Source: an uncultured Romboutsia sp. (lineage in GTDB: Bacteria; Bacillota; Clostridia; Peptostreptococcales; Peptostreptococcaceae). From it: DNA of 12,308 nt. Positions 1 to 6,780 of this stretch are shown here, piece after piece (within the stretch, counting starts at the first letter, position 1; every line of letters begins with the position of its first letter). The stretch lies in NCBI GenBank assembly GCA_937907205.1, contig CALESE010000037.1:1-12308 (forward strand), written 5' to 3'. The notes beneath the pieces are model-generated. The model worked only from the letters and a program-made list of their open reading frames with translations, had not been told where the DNA came from and searched no databases. The translations under genes and the position numbers were made by a program.

Positions 1-329
1 CGCTCTAAATCCTCAAATATCTCATTAAAATTTAAAAATATATCTATAAATTTTTCCTTATATTTAATATCAATCTTTAGTTTATCCATTTTATTTATAG
101 CCATAGCAAATTTACCCATAGCTATTCTAAATTCATCATAGTTTTTATCATATAATTTATACTCTATACTTAATTTTTCTAACGCTTCTAAATTAGTCTT
201 TGCAGAACTTTCATATAATTTTATATCATCTATTGTTTTTATGTTCATATATATTTGAATTGTGTTAAAATTTGATCTTATTAGATAATTTTTATACTCA
301 TTTATCATCGTCCGAGCCGTTTTATTCAT
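1..329 (-). CDS. Partial hypothetical protein, C-terminus beyond the window edge
   Basis: Reading leftward from an ATG at 329, an open frame of 109 codons continues without a stop to base 1, so only the N-terminal part is present. The start is supported by a GGGAG ribosome binding site about 9 nt upstream. The visible protein begins MNKTARTMINEYKNYL and is rich in Lys, Ile, Asn, Tyr and Glu. It has no membrane span, no signal peptide and no Cys motif, and looks largely alpha-helical, perhaps coiled coil in the second half, where charged and hydrophobic residues alternate. I do not recognise a family. Codon choice (TTA, ATA, AAA, GAA) matches the rest of the window, and the clean frame plus the ribosome binding site argue for a real gene. 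The region between it and the next genes looks decayed, so it may belong to a variable segment. Confidence 0.55.
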   Translation of the reverse strand, partial: MNKTARTMINEYKNYLIRSNFNTIQIYMNIKTIDDIKLYESSAKTNLEALEKLSIEYKLYDKNYDEFRIAMGKFAMAINKMDKLKIDIKYKEKFIDIFLNFNEIFEDLE

Positions 330-596
330 TCAATTTGTCTCCCATATTTTTTAAGTAATTTATTTGTATTTATTAATACCCCTATTTTATTATTTAAACC
401 TTTTAACAAATTCATTTAGTTCTTTATGACTTTTAATATCCTCTTTTTTAATCCATCTTTTTCTTTACTTTTTTATAAAGATATATAAATCCACAACTAA
501 TTTCTAAAGAAAGAGTTTATAATTTATCAAAAGATTTATCAAAAAATATAGATGATCTTTTAAAAGAATATTTTGATATATGCTTGAGTGGAAAAT
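330..596. other. Gene-free stretch with possible decayed coding fragments
   Basis: No intact gene is visible here. Two short frames look protein-like but lack starts. One is on the minus strand and ends at a TAA at 390-392, reading ...RWIKKEDIKSHKELNEF and a few more residues. The other is on the plus strand and ends at the TAA at 596-598, reading ...ISKERVYNLSKDLSKNIDDL and about a dozen more residues. Both have the amphipathic, charge-rich composition of real protein rather than of shadow frames. Both are cut by upstream stops after roughly 25-40 codons. They could be the C-terminal ends of genes lost by deletion, or chance open stretches. I recognise neither family. Confidence 0.3.
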
Positions 597-625
597 AAAA
601 AGTGACAATATTTTTGTCACTTTTT
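597..625. terminator. Bidirectional hairpin terminator
   Basis: A perfect 12-bp stem (597-608 with 614-625, core AAGTGACAA/TTGTCACTT) has a 5-nt loop. An A-run on the left and a T-run on the right make it usable in both directions. It lies immediately beyond the stop of the broken reductase gene (minus strand) and overlaps the stop of the plus-strand fragment at 596-598. Confidence 0.75.
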
Positions 626-626
626 A

Positions 627-1627
627 TTATTCAAATGTATTTGCTACGTCTTTTAAATATTTTACTATTTCAATATGTTGTGGACAACTTTTTTCACATT
701 TTCTACATTCTATACATTCAGAAGCTTTACCATAATTTTTTGTATAATTCTCATAATACATTCCTTGTGTTGAGAAACCTTTATTTGATGATTGTTTTTC
801 AGCATTATAAAGTGCAAAACATTTTGGTATAGCTATATTCTTTGGACATCCATCTACACAATACTGACATGAAGTACAAAGAATTTCTATTGATTCATTT
901 ATTCTTTTTATCGCTTTATTTATAATATCATACTCATTTTTAGTAAATTGCTTAAAATCTTGCATATATCCTGTATTATCTAATAATTGTTCTATGGAAG
1001 ACATTCTGCTTAATACCATTATTACATTATCAAGGCTTGCTACAAATCTAATTGCCCAAGACGTTATAGGCATATCTTTATGATAATTTTTGAATAATTT
1101 TTCAGCTTCACTTGGAATATCTGCAAGTGTTCCACCCTTTACTGGTTCCATAACTATAACAGGTTTATTATGTTTTTTTGCAACTTCATAACATTTTCCC
1201 AATCTAATAATTAATTTGTAATTGTACAAAATCAACTTCTGGATGCTCAGTAAGTATTATATCTAATAAATCTGCATTATCATGGAATGAAAAGCCTATA
1301 TTTCTAACTTTGCCTTCTTCTTTTTTCTTTTGGATAAATTCAAAAGCATCAAATTTTTTAGCTATTTCATAATGCGATACACCTAAATTATGAAGCATAT
1401 AATAATCAAAATAATCTACTCCAACTTTTTCAAGTTGTTCATTAAATATTCTTTCTAAATCATCCTTCTCTTTTAAAAACATTGTTGGTAACTTTGTAGC
1501 AACTGTGAAAGAATCTCTATTATGGCGTTTTGCCAATGATTCTTTAAATGCAAACTCACTTATAAAGTTATGATACTTTAGTATCTGTTACTGGTAAATG
1601 CATAAATCCAAAACCTAATTTTTTCAT
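627..1627 (-). pseudogene. Broken aldo/keto reductase with C-terminal 2x[4Fe-4S] domain
   Basis: This is the remains of an oxidoreductase of the aldo/keto reductase family fused to a ferredoxin-like domain; intact members are usually about 370-380 residues. Three pieces remain. The first is an ATG at 1627 with GAAGGGGG 10 nt upstream, encoding MKKLGFGFMHLP and a few residues before a TAA. The second is a piece open from about 1560, containing AKRHNRDSFTVATKLP, DYYMLHNLG and IGFSFHDNADLL and ending ...VQLQINY followed by a stop near 1203. The third, in another frame, runs from about 1219 to 627 with KPVIVMEPVKGG and two cluster motifs, CTSCQYCVDGCP and CIECRKCEKSCP. From the usual family layout, about 35-40 codons are missing after the first piece, including the segment with the catalytic Asp/Tyr. 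A further 20-25 nt are missing at the second junction, shifting the frame. The protein is very unlikely to be functional. The ferredoxin-like part still reads intact. Confidence 0.88.
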
Positions 1628-1931
1628 CTTTTTTAATCCCCCTTCATTTAATTTTATTATAATTTATATTAATATTAAATATGCTTATTCATTGACTTAC
1701 TTACGTTTATCTAACATTTCTCCCAAGCACTTGCTCTATAGATAAATCCTCTAAATACTTCATATTTTATTTCTAACATTTATTTGCTACTAACTACATC
1801 TATTTCAATAATTAATTCTTTCATCTGTGTATATCTAGTATACTTACCACTATAATTTTATAATATGGTACAAATAATCCCTTAATTTAATAATATAAAG
1901 TATAGCTTCGAATTTAACTGGGGGTGATATC
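1628..1931. other. Intergenic region between reductase pseudogene and ABC operon
   Basis: About 300 bp without a coding frame. The first 20 bases hold the ribosome binding site of the broken reductase (minus strand, CCCCCTTC at 1638-1645), with a TATAAT-like hexamer at 1656-1661 read leftward. Toward the right are several TATAAT-like hexamers (for example 1851-1856 and 1859-1864), but no convincing -35 partner. It should contain the promoter of the ABC operon. I looked for a thiamine-pyrophosphate riboswitch (CUGAGA and the second conserved arm) and see none, nor any long inverted repeat. Confidence 0.5.
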
Positions 1932-2684
1932 TTGAATAATATAGTTCAAGTTAAAAATCTTTCTATGAACTTTTATAATAAAGAAGGAGAGCTAGAAGTT
2001 TTAAAAGATATGAACTTCTCACTAGAAGAAGAAGAAATTCTTACACTTTTAGGACCTTCTGGTTGTGGTAAATCTACTATACTTAATATATTGACAAATC
2101 TTTTAAAACCTACTAAAGGCGAAGTAATAATAAACGGAAATATAGGATATATGTTTCAAAAAGATAATCTTCTTGAATGGAGAAATATCATAGATAATAT
2201 AACTATTGGACTTGAAATACAACATAAAAAAACTCCAGAAGCTTTAGAAAATGTTGAAAATCTTCTTAAAACTTATGGACTTTGGGATTTTAAAAATATG
2301 TATCCAAAAGAACTATCTGGTGGTATGAGACAAAGAGTTGCACTTATTCGTACTCTTTCAGTAAATCCAGATATACTTTTACTTGATGAACCATTCTCAG
2401 CTCTTGATTATCAAACAAGATTACTCGTTAGTGATGATGTTTATAAAATTATAAGAAATGAAAAAAAATCTGCGATATTAGTTACACACGATATATCAGA
2501 AGCAATAAGTATGTCAGATAAAGTTGCCGTATTGTCTACTCGCCCTGCTACAGTAAAAAACATTTATAATATAAATCTTAGAGAAAATCAAAATTTAACA
2601 CCTCTACAAACTCGTAATATTCCTCAATTCCAAGAATACTTTGACAAACTATGGAAGGAGTTTGATTCTAATGAAACTAGATAG
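1932..2684 (+). CDS. ABC transporter ATP-binding protein (nitrate/sulfonate/NMT1-like importer class)
   Basis: This 250-residue nucleotide-binding subunit would power import through the permease encoded just downstream, on the cytoplasmic face of the membrane. All ATPase motifs are present: Walker A GPSGCGKST (residues 41-49), Q-loop Gln76 in GYMFQKDNLLEW, signature LSGGMRQRV (128-136), Walker B ILLLDEP with Glu153 (148-154), D-loop SALD and the switch His186 in VTHDISEA. The length and the FQKDNLLEWRN pattern fit the SsuB/TauB/NrtD/ThiZ group. The start is taken as TTG at 1932 because GGGGGTGA (1920-1927) lies directly before it. The gene overlaps the permease gene by 14 nt, indicating translational coupling. 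The substrate cannot be read from this subunit. Confidence 0.93.
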   Translation: MNNIVQVKNLSMNFYNKEGELEVLKDMNFSLEEEEILTLLGPSGCGKSTILNILTNLLKPTKGEVIINGNIGYMFQKDNLLEWRNIIDNITIGLEIQHKKTPEALENVENLLKTYGLWDFKNMYPKELSGGMRQRVALIRTLSVNPDILLLDEPFSALDYQTRLLVSDDVYKIIRNEKKSAILVTHDISEAISMSDKVAVLSTRPATVKNIYNINLRENQNLTPLQTRNIPQFQEYFDKLWKEFDSNETR

Positions 2685-3483
2685 ATTAAGCAAAGACTCT
2701 CAAGGATATATTAATTATTTGAAAAATGTAAAAAAGGAAAAAAGAAATATATTTATTTATCAAATTCTAATACTAATCGGATTCTTGGTTTTATGGGAAG
2801 TTCTAGCTAATTTTTATATAATAGATACTTTCTTGTTTAGCAAACCAAGTGCTATATATGAATTATTTGTAAAATATATATCAAATGGACAGCTACTACA
2901 TCATGTATGGGTATCCGTTTATGAAACACTTTTAGGTCTTTTAATCGGTACTGTACTTGGAATTTTGATTGCTATTTTGCTATGGTGGTCTAAAAAATTA
3001 TCTAGAATTTTAGATCCTTTCTTAGTCGTATTAAATGCACTTCCTAAGACTGCTCTAGCTCCAATAATTATAGTCTGGGCTGGTGCTGGTATTGAAGGTA
3101 TTGTAGTTACTGCAATTACTATATCTGTTGTTGTAACTATATTATCATCTTATCAATATTTTATAAATGTAGATGATGAAAAAATTAAAATGCTTCAAAG
3201 CTTTAAAGCTTCTAAATCACAAATATTATTTAAACTTGTACTTCCTGCTAATATAGGAAACTTAATAAACTTAACTAAAATCAATATAGGTATGGCTTGG
3301 GTTGGTGTTATAGTTGGTGAATTTTTAGTTTCTAGAAGTGGAATTGGTTACTTGATTGTTTATGGCAGCCAAGTATTTAAACTAGATCTTGTTATGATGG
3401 GAGTATTTGTATTAGCATTTTGCGCTTGGATAATGTATGAAATACTTAATATAGCTGAGAAAATGTATAACTCTAGAAGATAA
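2671..3483 (+). CDS. ABC transporter permease (BPD_transp_1 family)
   Basis: This is the integral membrane subunit of the importer, 270 residues from the ATG at 2671. AAGGAG lies 10 nt before that ATG, which is why I prefer it to an in-frame TTG at 2641 that has no ribosome binding site. A basic N-terminal stretch (KNVKKEKR) is followed by about six hydrophobic segments: near 29-47, 84-105, 118-135, 136-150, 196-212 and 240-262. The cytoplasmic coupling (EAA) loop sits at about 166-200 (SFKASKSQILFKLVLPANIG) and would contact the ATPase. SRSGIGYLI after the loop is typical of the SsuC/TauC/NrtB/ThiX permeases. It presumably acts as a homodimer, since only one permease gene is present. The next gene, 172 nt downstream, encodes the matching lipoprotein. 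Confidence 0.92.
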   Translation: MKLDRLSKDSQGYINYLKNVKKEKRNIFIYQILILIGFLVLWEVLANFYIIDTFLFSKPSAIYELFVKYISNGQLLHHVWVSVYETLLGLLIGTVLGILIAILLWWSKKLSRILDPFLVVLNALPKTALAPIIIVWAGAGIEGIVVTAITISVVVTILSSYQYFINVDDEKIKMLQSFKASKSQILFKLVLPANIGNLINLTKINIGMAWVGVIVGEFLVSRSGIGYLIVYGSQVFKLDLVMMGVFVLAFCAWIMYEILNIAEKMYNSRR

Positions 3484-3655
3484 TATAAAAATATGCTAAT
3501 TTATAATTTAAATCAATATTGTCACTATAGAATATAAATAAATTTTTAAATATTATTCAATATATATTCACTAAGTAACAATTAAAAATTTAATTAGTAT
3601 TATATATTATCAGTCTTTATTGAGACTAAATTTTTATGTTATTAGGGGGATATAT
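3484..3655 (+). other. Spacer between permease and binding-protein genes
   Basis: The 172-nt non-coding spacer is inside the apparent operon. It contains a weak hairpin at 3612-3627 (AGTCT...AGACT) and several AT palindromes, but no U-tract terminator and no clear -35/-10 pair. Such a gap could set the higher stoichiometry of the binding protein, through processing or an internal promoter; nothing in the sequence settles this. Confidence 0.4.
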
Positions 3656-4684
3656 ATGTTCAAAAAGCTTGTAGTACTTACTAGTTCCTTAGCATTAAGT
3701 GCTCTTTGTTTAACAGGATGTAGATTAGATAACATTAAAGAAGAAAATAAATTAGACAAAGTTACCATAGCTGAAGTTACTCATTCCGTATTTTATGCAC
3801 CTCAATATGCAGCTATAACTAAAGGTTTCTTTGAAGAAGAAGGTATTGAAATAGATCTTATAAATACTCAAGGTGCTGATAAAACCATGGCAGCTTTAAT
3901 ATCAGGTGAGGCTCAAATAGGTCTTATGGGTCCTGAAGCTTCTATTTACGTTTATAATCAAGGTAATAATGATTATGCTATAAACTTTGCTCAACTTACA
4001 AAAAGAGATGGTAGTTTTATAATAGCTAGAGAAAAAATGCCAAACTTTAGTTATGATGACTTAAAAGGTAAGGAAATACTTGGTGGTAGAAAAGGTGGAA
4101 TGCCTTTAATGACTCTTGAATATATGCTAAAACAAAAAGGTCTTACAATTGGTGAAAATACTAATAATGGAGAGATAAATATAAGAACCGATGTTCAATT
4201 TGGAGTAATGGCAGGTGCTTTTGCTGGTGGTGAAGCTGATTTTACAACTGCATTTGAACCAACTTCAACTCAAATGGAAAAAGAAGGTAGTGGATATATA
4301 GTAGCATCAGTAGGTCAAGATTCTGGAGAAATACCTTTTACAGCTTACTCAACTACTAAGTCATATATGTCTAAAAATGAAGATTTAATTCAAAGATTTA
4401 CTAATGCTTTATACAAAGGTCAACAATGGGTTCAAAGCGCTAGCAGTGAAGAAATAGCAAAAGCTATGCAACCTTTCTTTGATGATAATTCTTTAAATGA
4501 TTTAATATCAGTTGTTGATAGATATAAGTCAATAGACGCTTGGAGCTCTGATCCTTTATTGACAGAGAAAAGTTTAAACAACCTAATGGTTGTCATGAAA
4601 GAAGCTGGCGAACTAGATAAAGAGCCTCCATATAATGCTATTGTTAACACTAAGTTTGCAACTAACTCTATAAATAATAAATAA
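3656..4684 (+). CDS. ABC transporter substrate-binding lipoprotein, NMT1/THI5-like
   Basis: This 342-residue extracytoplasmic solute receptor should deliver its ligand to the permease and ATPase encoded upstream. The ATG at 3656 follows AGGGGG. The N-terminus is a classic lipoprotein signal: MFKK, a hydrophobic core, and lipobox LTGC with Cys22 as the lipid anchor. The mature part opens with KVTIAEVTHSVFYAPQYAAI and continues with GFFEEEGIEIDL and SGEAQIGLMGPEAS, the fold I pattern of the NMT1/SsuA/ThiY family. Later blocks include GGRKGGMPLMTLEYML and GEADFTTAFEPT, and near the C-terminus FTNALYKGQQWV. Family members bind nitrate, alkanesulfonates, taurine, pyrimidine precursors of thiamine, riboflavin or other small molecules. 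Nothing here (riboswitch or neighbouring metabolic gene) identifies the ligand. A hairpin terminator follows directly. Confidence 0.9.
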   Translation: MFKKLVVLTSSLALSALCLTGCRLDNIKEENKLDKVTIAEVTHSVFYAPQYAAITKGFFEEEGIEIDLINTQGADKTMAALISGEAQIGLMGPEASIYVYNQGNNDYAINFAQLTKRDGSFIIAREKMPNFSYDDLKGKEILGGRKGGMPLMTLEYMLKQKGLTIGENTNNGEINIRTDVQFGVMAGAFAGGEADFTTAFEPTSTQMEKEGSGYIVASVGQDSGEIPFTAYSTTKSYMSKNEDLIQRFTNALYKGQQWVQSASSEEIAKAMQPFFDDNSLNDLISVVDRYKSIDAWSSDPLLTEKSLNNLMVVMKEAGELDKEPPYNAIVNTKFATNSINNK

Positions 4685-4690
4685 ATTATT

Positions 4691-4718
4691 AAGAGCTAGG
4701 TTATTTCTAGCTCTTTTT
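4691..4718 (+). terminator. Rho-independent terminator of the ABC operon
   Basis: A 9-bp stem AAGAGCTAG/CTAGCTCTT (4691-4699 with 4707-4715) with a 7-nt loop is followed by a T-run. It starts 6 nt after the lipoprotein gene stop. Confidence 0.85.
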
Positions 4719-4782
4719 ACATATTACATATAAAAAAATTTGCTTCGCTTATGTATTGAGTTAATATAGTTTACTAGAACAT

Positions 4783-4805
4783 AAAAAAGACCCCTGAGGG
4801 TCTTA
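4783..4805 (-). terminator. Rho-independent terminator of the cold-shock gene
   Basis: A 7-bp stem AAGACCC/GGGTCTT (4787-4793 with 4798-4804) has a CTGA loop. Read leftward it ends in a T-run (A-run 4783-4788 on the plus strand). It lies about 28 nt beyond the cold-shock gene stop and faces the ABC operon terminator. Confidence 0.85.
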
Positions 4806-4832
4806 TAAAGTCTAGTCTATATAATTTATATA

Positions 4833-5033
4833 TTATAATATAGTTATATTAGCAGCTTGAGGTCCTCTAGCTCCTTCAACTATATCAAAACTTACTTTTT
4901 GTCCTTCTTCTAAAGTTTTGAATCCTTCACATTGTATAGCTGAGAAATGAGCAAATACATCATTTCCACCTTCTACTGTTATAAATCCAAATCCTTTTTC
5001 AGCGTTAAACCATTTTACTGTTCCATTATTCAT
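4833..5033 (-). CDS. csp: Cold-shock protein, single CSD domain
   Basis: This 66-residue protein is one OB-fold cold-shock domain, the usual full length for bacterial CspA/CspB proteins. It binds single-stranded RNA and DNA and melts secondary structure in mRNA. RNP1 is KGFGFI (residues 13-18), RNP2 is VFAHF (26-30), and the N-terminus NGTVKWFNAEKGFGF with the basic and aromatic binding face is intact. AAGGAG lies 11 nt before the ATG. The gene has its own promoter with a predicted leader of about 100 nt, and its own terminator, so it is monocistronic. It is divergent from the peptidase gene at 5272. The leader contains a second AAGGAG and a six-codon mini-frame, reported separately. Which csp paralogue this is cannot be told from sequence. 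Confidence 0.97.
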   Translation of the reverse strand: MNNGTVKWFNAEKGFGFITVEGGNDVFAHFSAIQCEGFKTLEEGQKVSFDIVEGARGPQAANITIL

Positions 5034-5073
5034 AATAAAAACTCTCCTTAGCCTTGTTAAATAAGACTTTTCT

Positions 5074-5094
5074 TTAAAATATTTTAGTAGCCAT
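5074..5094 (-). CDS. Possible six-codon leader peptide (MATKIF) in the csp leader
   Basis: In the csp leader, an AAGGAG (5105-5110 read leftward) is followed 10 nt later by ATG and a six-codon frame MATKIF ending in TAA. The real csp ribosome binding site lies 23 nt after that stop. The arrangement (good ribosome binding site, proper spacing, immediate stop) is what an upstream leader frame would show. AT-rich sequence produces such mini-frames by chance, and the AAGGAG could instead be a site for RNA pairing. Confidence that it is translated is low. Confidence 0.25.
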   Translation of the reverse strand: MATKIF

Positions 5095-5143
5095 TAACTT
5101 ACTACTCCTTAATAATAACACAGTTTAAAAAAATAGATATGTT

Positions 5144-5173
5144 TTTATAAGTTTTTTTAATAAAACTTTTCAA
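5144..5173 (-). promoter_or_regulatory. Predicted sigma-A promoter of the cold-shock gene
   Basis: Read leftward, TTGAAA (5168-5173) and TATAAA (5144-5149) are separated by 18 nt. This is the best -35/-10 pair upstream of the csp gene. Transcription would begin near 5137, giving a leader of about 100 nt, the long untranslated leader expected of cold-shock mRNAs. Confidence 0.5.
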
Positions 5174-5232
5174 CTTTATTTAACAAAGTTCTATAAATAT
5201 TGACTTTCTAGCATTTTAATTATTGTATTTTA

Positions 5233-5241
5233 TGCTATAAT
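5233..5241 (+). promoter_or_regulatory. Predicted extended -10 promoter of the Xaa-Pro peptidase gene
   Basis: TGCTATAAT is a perfect -10 hexamer with the TGn extension, about 30 nt before the start codon. There is no good -35 at 16-18 nt; TTGACT at 5200-5205 is too far away. The extended -10 could compensate. It lies in the divergent region shared with the csp gene. Confidence 0.45.
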
Positions 5242-5271
5242 ATATAAATTATCAAGAAAAGGAGAAATATT

Positions 5272-6348
5272 ATGAAAATAAATAGATTAGAAAATGTATT
5301 ATCTCAAATGAAAAACGATAATATCTACCAAATAATAGTTACTGATCCTAAAGCAATCTTTTATTTAACAGGTCAAATGATTCATCCTGGCAAAAGAATG
5401 GTTGCTCTTTATTTAAATATAGATAATAACCATAAATTATTTATAAATGAACTATTCCCTGTTTATGAAGATCTTGGTGTTGAAAAAGTTTGGTTTAATG
5501 ATACTCAAAATCCATTAGAGATTTTAGCTTCTTATATACATAAAAATGAAAAAGTTGGTATAGATAAATCTTGGCCAGCTAGATTCTTACTTGATTTAAT
5601 GGAACTTTGTGAAGGTACAAAGTTTATTAATGCATCTTATATAATAGATACTTTAAGAATGCAAAAAGATGAAGAAGAAAGAAATTTAATGAGAAAAGCA
5701 TCTAATATAAATGATATGGCTATGAATAAACTTCAACAAGCATTGCTTGAAGATTTAACTGAAAAAGAAATGGCTTCAAAATTATCAAAAATATATGAAG
5801 ACCTTGGTGCTGATGGATTCTCATTCCCTCCAATAATTGCATACGGTTCAAATGGTGCAGACCCTCATGTATCTTGTGGACACTCAAAATTACAACCAGG
5901 TGATGCAGTAATACTAGATATAGGATGTGTAAAGGATAATTATTGTTCAGATATGACTAGAACAGTATTTTTTAAAGAAGCACCTCAAAAAGCTAAAGAA
6001 GTATTTGAAATAGTACTTGAAGCTAATAAAAGAGCAATCTCTCTTATTAAACCAGGGATGAGATTTTGTGATATAGACAACGCAGCTAGAAGTTATATAA
6101 CTGAAAAAGGATATGGAAAATATTTCACTCATAGAACTGGCCACTCTATAGGACTTGAAACTCATGATATGGGAGATGTATCTGCTGTAAATACTGATAT
6201 ATTAAAACCTGGAATGATATTTTCAGTAGAACCAGGTATATACTTACCAGGTGAATTTGGCGTTAGAATAGAGGATTTAGTTTTAGTTACAGAGGATGGA
6301 CATGAAATATTAAATAAGCACACAAAAGAATTAAATATAATAAAATAA
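5272..6348 (+). CDS. M24-family Xaa-Pro peptidase (aminopeptidase P / prolidase type)
   Basis: This 358-residue cytoplasmic metallopeptidase is predicted to cleave the bond before proline, as aminopeptidase P (Xaa-|-Pro-peptide) or prolidase (Xaa-Pro dipeptide), and so helps in the final breakdown of imported or recycled peptides. The N-terminal half (about 1-120) is a creatinase-like domain. The C-terminal half is the pita-bread catalytic domain, with all five dinuclear-metal ligands: Asp216 (ILDIGC), Asp227 (CSDMTR), His291 (HRTGHSIGLETHD), Glu320 (SVEPGIYLPG) and Glu334 (VRIEDLV). The conserved His287 and His298 are also present. The length is normal. The ATG at 5272 follows AAAGGAG at 7 nt. 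Sequence alone does not separate aminopeptidase from dipeptidase activity, so no gene symbol is given. It is monocistronic, with its own promoter and hairpin. Confidence 0.92.
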   Translation: MKINRLENVLSQMKNDNIYQIIVTDPKAIFYLTGQMIHPGKRMVALYLNIDNNHKLFINELFPVYEDLGVEKVWFNDTQNPLEILASYIHKNEKVGIDKSWPARFLLDLMELCEGTKFINASYIIDTLRMQKDEEERNLMRKASNINDMAMNKLQQALLEDLTEKEMASKLSKIYEDLGADGFSFPPIIAYGSNGADPHVSCGHSKLQPGDAVILDIGCVKDNYCSDMTRTVFFKEAPQKAKEVFEIVLEANKRAISLIKPGMRFCDIDNAARSYITEKGYGKYFTHRTGHSIGLETHDMGDVSAVNTDILKPGMIFSVEPGIYLPGEFGVRIEDLVLVTEDGHEILNKHTKELNIIK

Positions 6349-6351
6349 ATT

Positions 6352-6382
6352 ATAGGGATTAACATTAGTTAATCCCTATTTG
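6352..6382 (+). terminator. Terminator-like hairpin after the Xaa-Pro peptidase gene
   Basis: A perfect 12-bp stem ATAGGGATTAAC (6352-6363) pairs with 6368-6379 across a 4-nt loop. It begins 3 nt after the stop codon. The T-tract that follows is poor (TTTGCTT), so termination may be incomplete. Confidence 0.6.
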
Positions 6383-6494
6383 CTTATACAATATCAAAAT
6401 ATAATTTTATTTTATATAATATTTTTTTTGTAATTGAATATAATAATTATAAAGTTGTTAAATATATTAATCTTATATTTAAGAGGTGTTAATT

Positions 6495-6707
6495 ATGAAA
6501 ATATATCCAAAAGCATTTGGTAAAAAAAATAGTGATAAAGTTCTAAATTTAATAAATTTTAATGACTCCTTTCTTGATAATGATGTATTTTTATACGATG
6601 AATATGATAATTATGAATCATTAGATGATGATGTTACTTTTACTGAATATGATAATAGCTTCTCAGATGATTTTTATAGAGATGATAACTTATATTATGA
6701 AGATTAA
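6495..6707 (+). CDS. Small acidic, aromatic-rich hypothetical protein
   Basis: This 70-residue protein begins at the ATG at 6495, preceded by AAGAGGTG at 6 nt; a GTG at 6486 falls inside that site and is rejected. Charge is strongly polarised. Residues 1-15 carry five Lys (MKIYPKAFGKKNSDK). The remaining 55 have a single basic residue, with 14 Asp, 4 Glu and a high density of Tyr and Phe (for example DEYDNYESLDDD and DDFYRDDNLYYED). There is no membrane span, signal peptide or Cys. Most of the tail is probably disordered. I recognise no family. Its good ribosome binding site and strong terminator argue that it is real. It converges on the helical-protein / SIR2 pair and shares their terminator hairpin. 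Acidic aromatic proteins can mimic nucleic acid or cap a basic partner, but nothing here proves that. Confidence 0.7.
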   Translation: MKIYPKAFGKKNSDKVLNLINFNDSFLDNDVFLYDEYDNYESLDDDVTFTEYDNSFSDDFYRDDNLYYED

Positions 6708-6739
6708 TTTTTAATTATATAAATCCATAAATTCAAATT

Positions 6740-6780
6740 AAAATAGCCTAGATATTTGTTAAAAATATCTAGGCTATTTT
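6740..6780. terminator. Perfect 18-bp bidirectional terminator
   Basis: Arms 6740-6757 (AAAATAGCCTAGATATTT) and 6763-6780 are exact reverse complements around a 5-nt loop. Flanking A- and T-runs serve both directions. It sits between the convergent acidic-protein gene and the 291-residue gene, and its right arm overlaps the stop codon of the latter (6779-6781). Confidence 0.85.

Noticed and set aside
602..832. Plus-strand open frame of 76 codons
   Set aside because: It is antisense to the ferredoxin-like part of the broken reductase and has no ribosome binding site; its hydrophobic composition is the shadow of AT-rich coding sequence.
1628..1931. Thiamine-pyrophosphate riboswitch before the NMT1/THI5-like importer
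   Set aside because: The conserved CUGAGA and second-arm motifs are absent, and no stable multi-stem structure could be drawn.
3620..3655. Longer N-terminus for the lipoprotein from a TTG at 3620
   Set aside because: It would put 12 residues before a perfect lipoprotein signal, and AGGGGG sits inside this stretch as the ribosome binding site for the ATG at 3656.
4432..4650. Minus-strand open frame in the lipoprotein gene
   Set aside because: Antisense shadow; the plus-strand product is a complete family member.
5947..6365. Two minus-strand open frames in the Xaa-Pro peptidase gene
   Set aside because: Both are antisense to the catalytic domain, whose metal ligands are all in frame on the plus strand.
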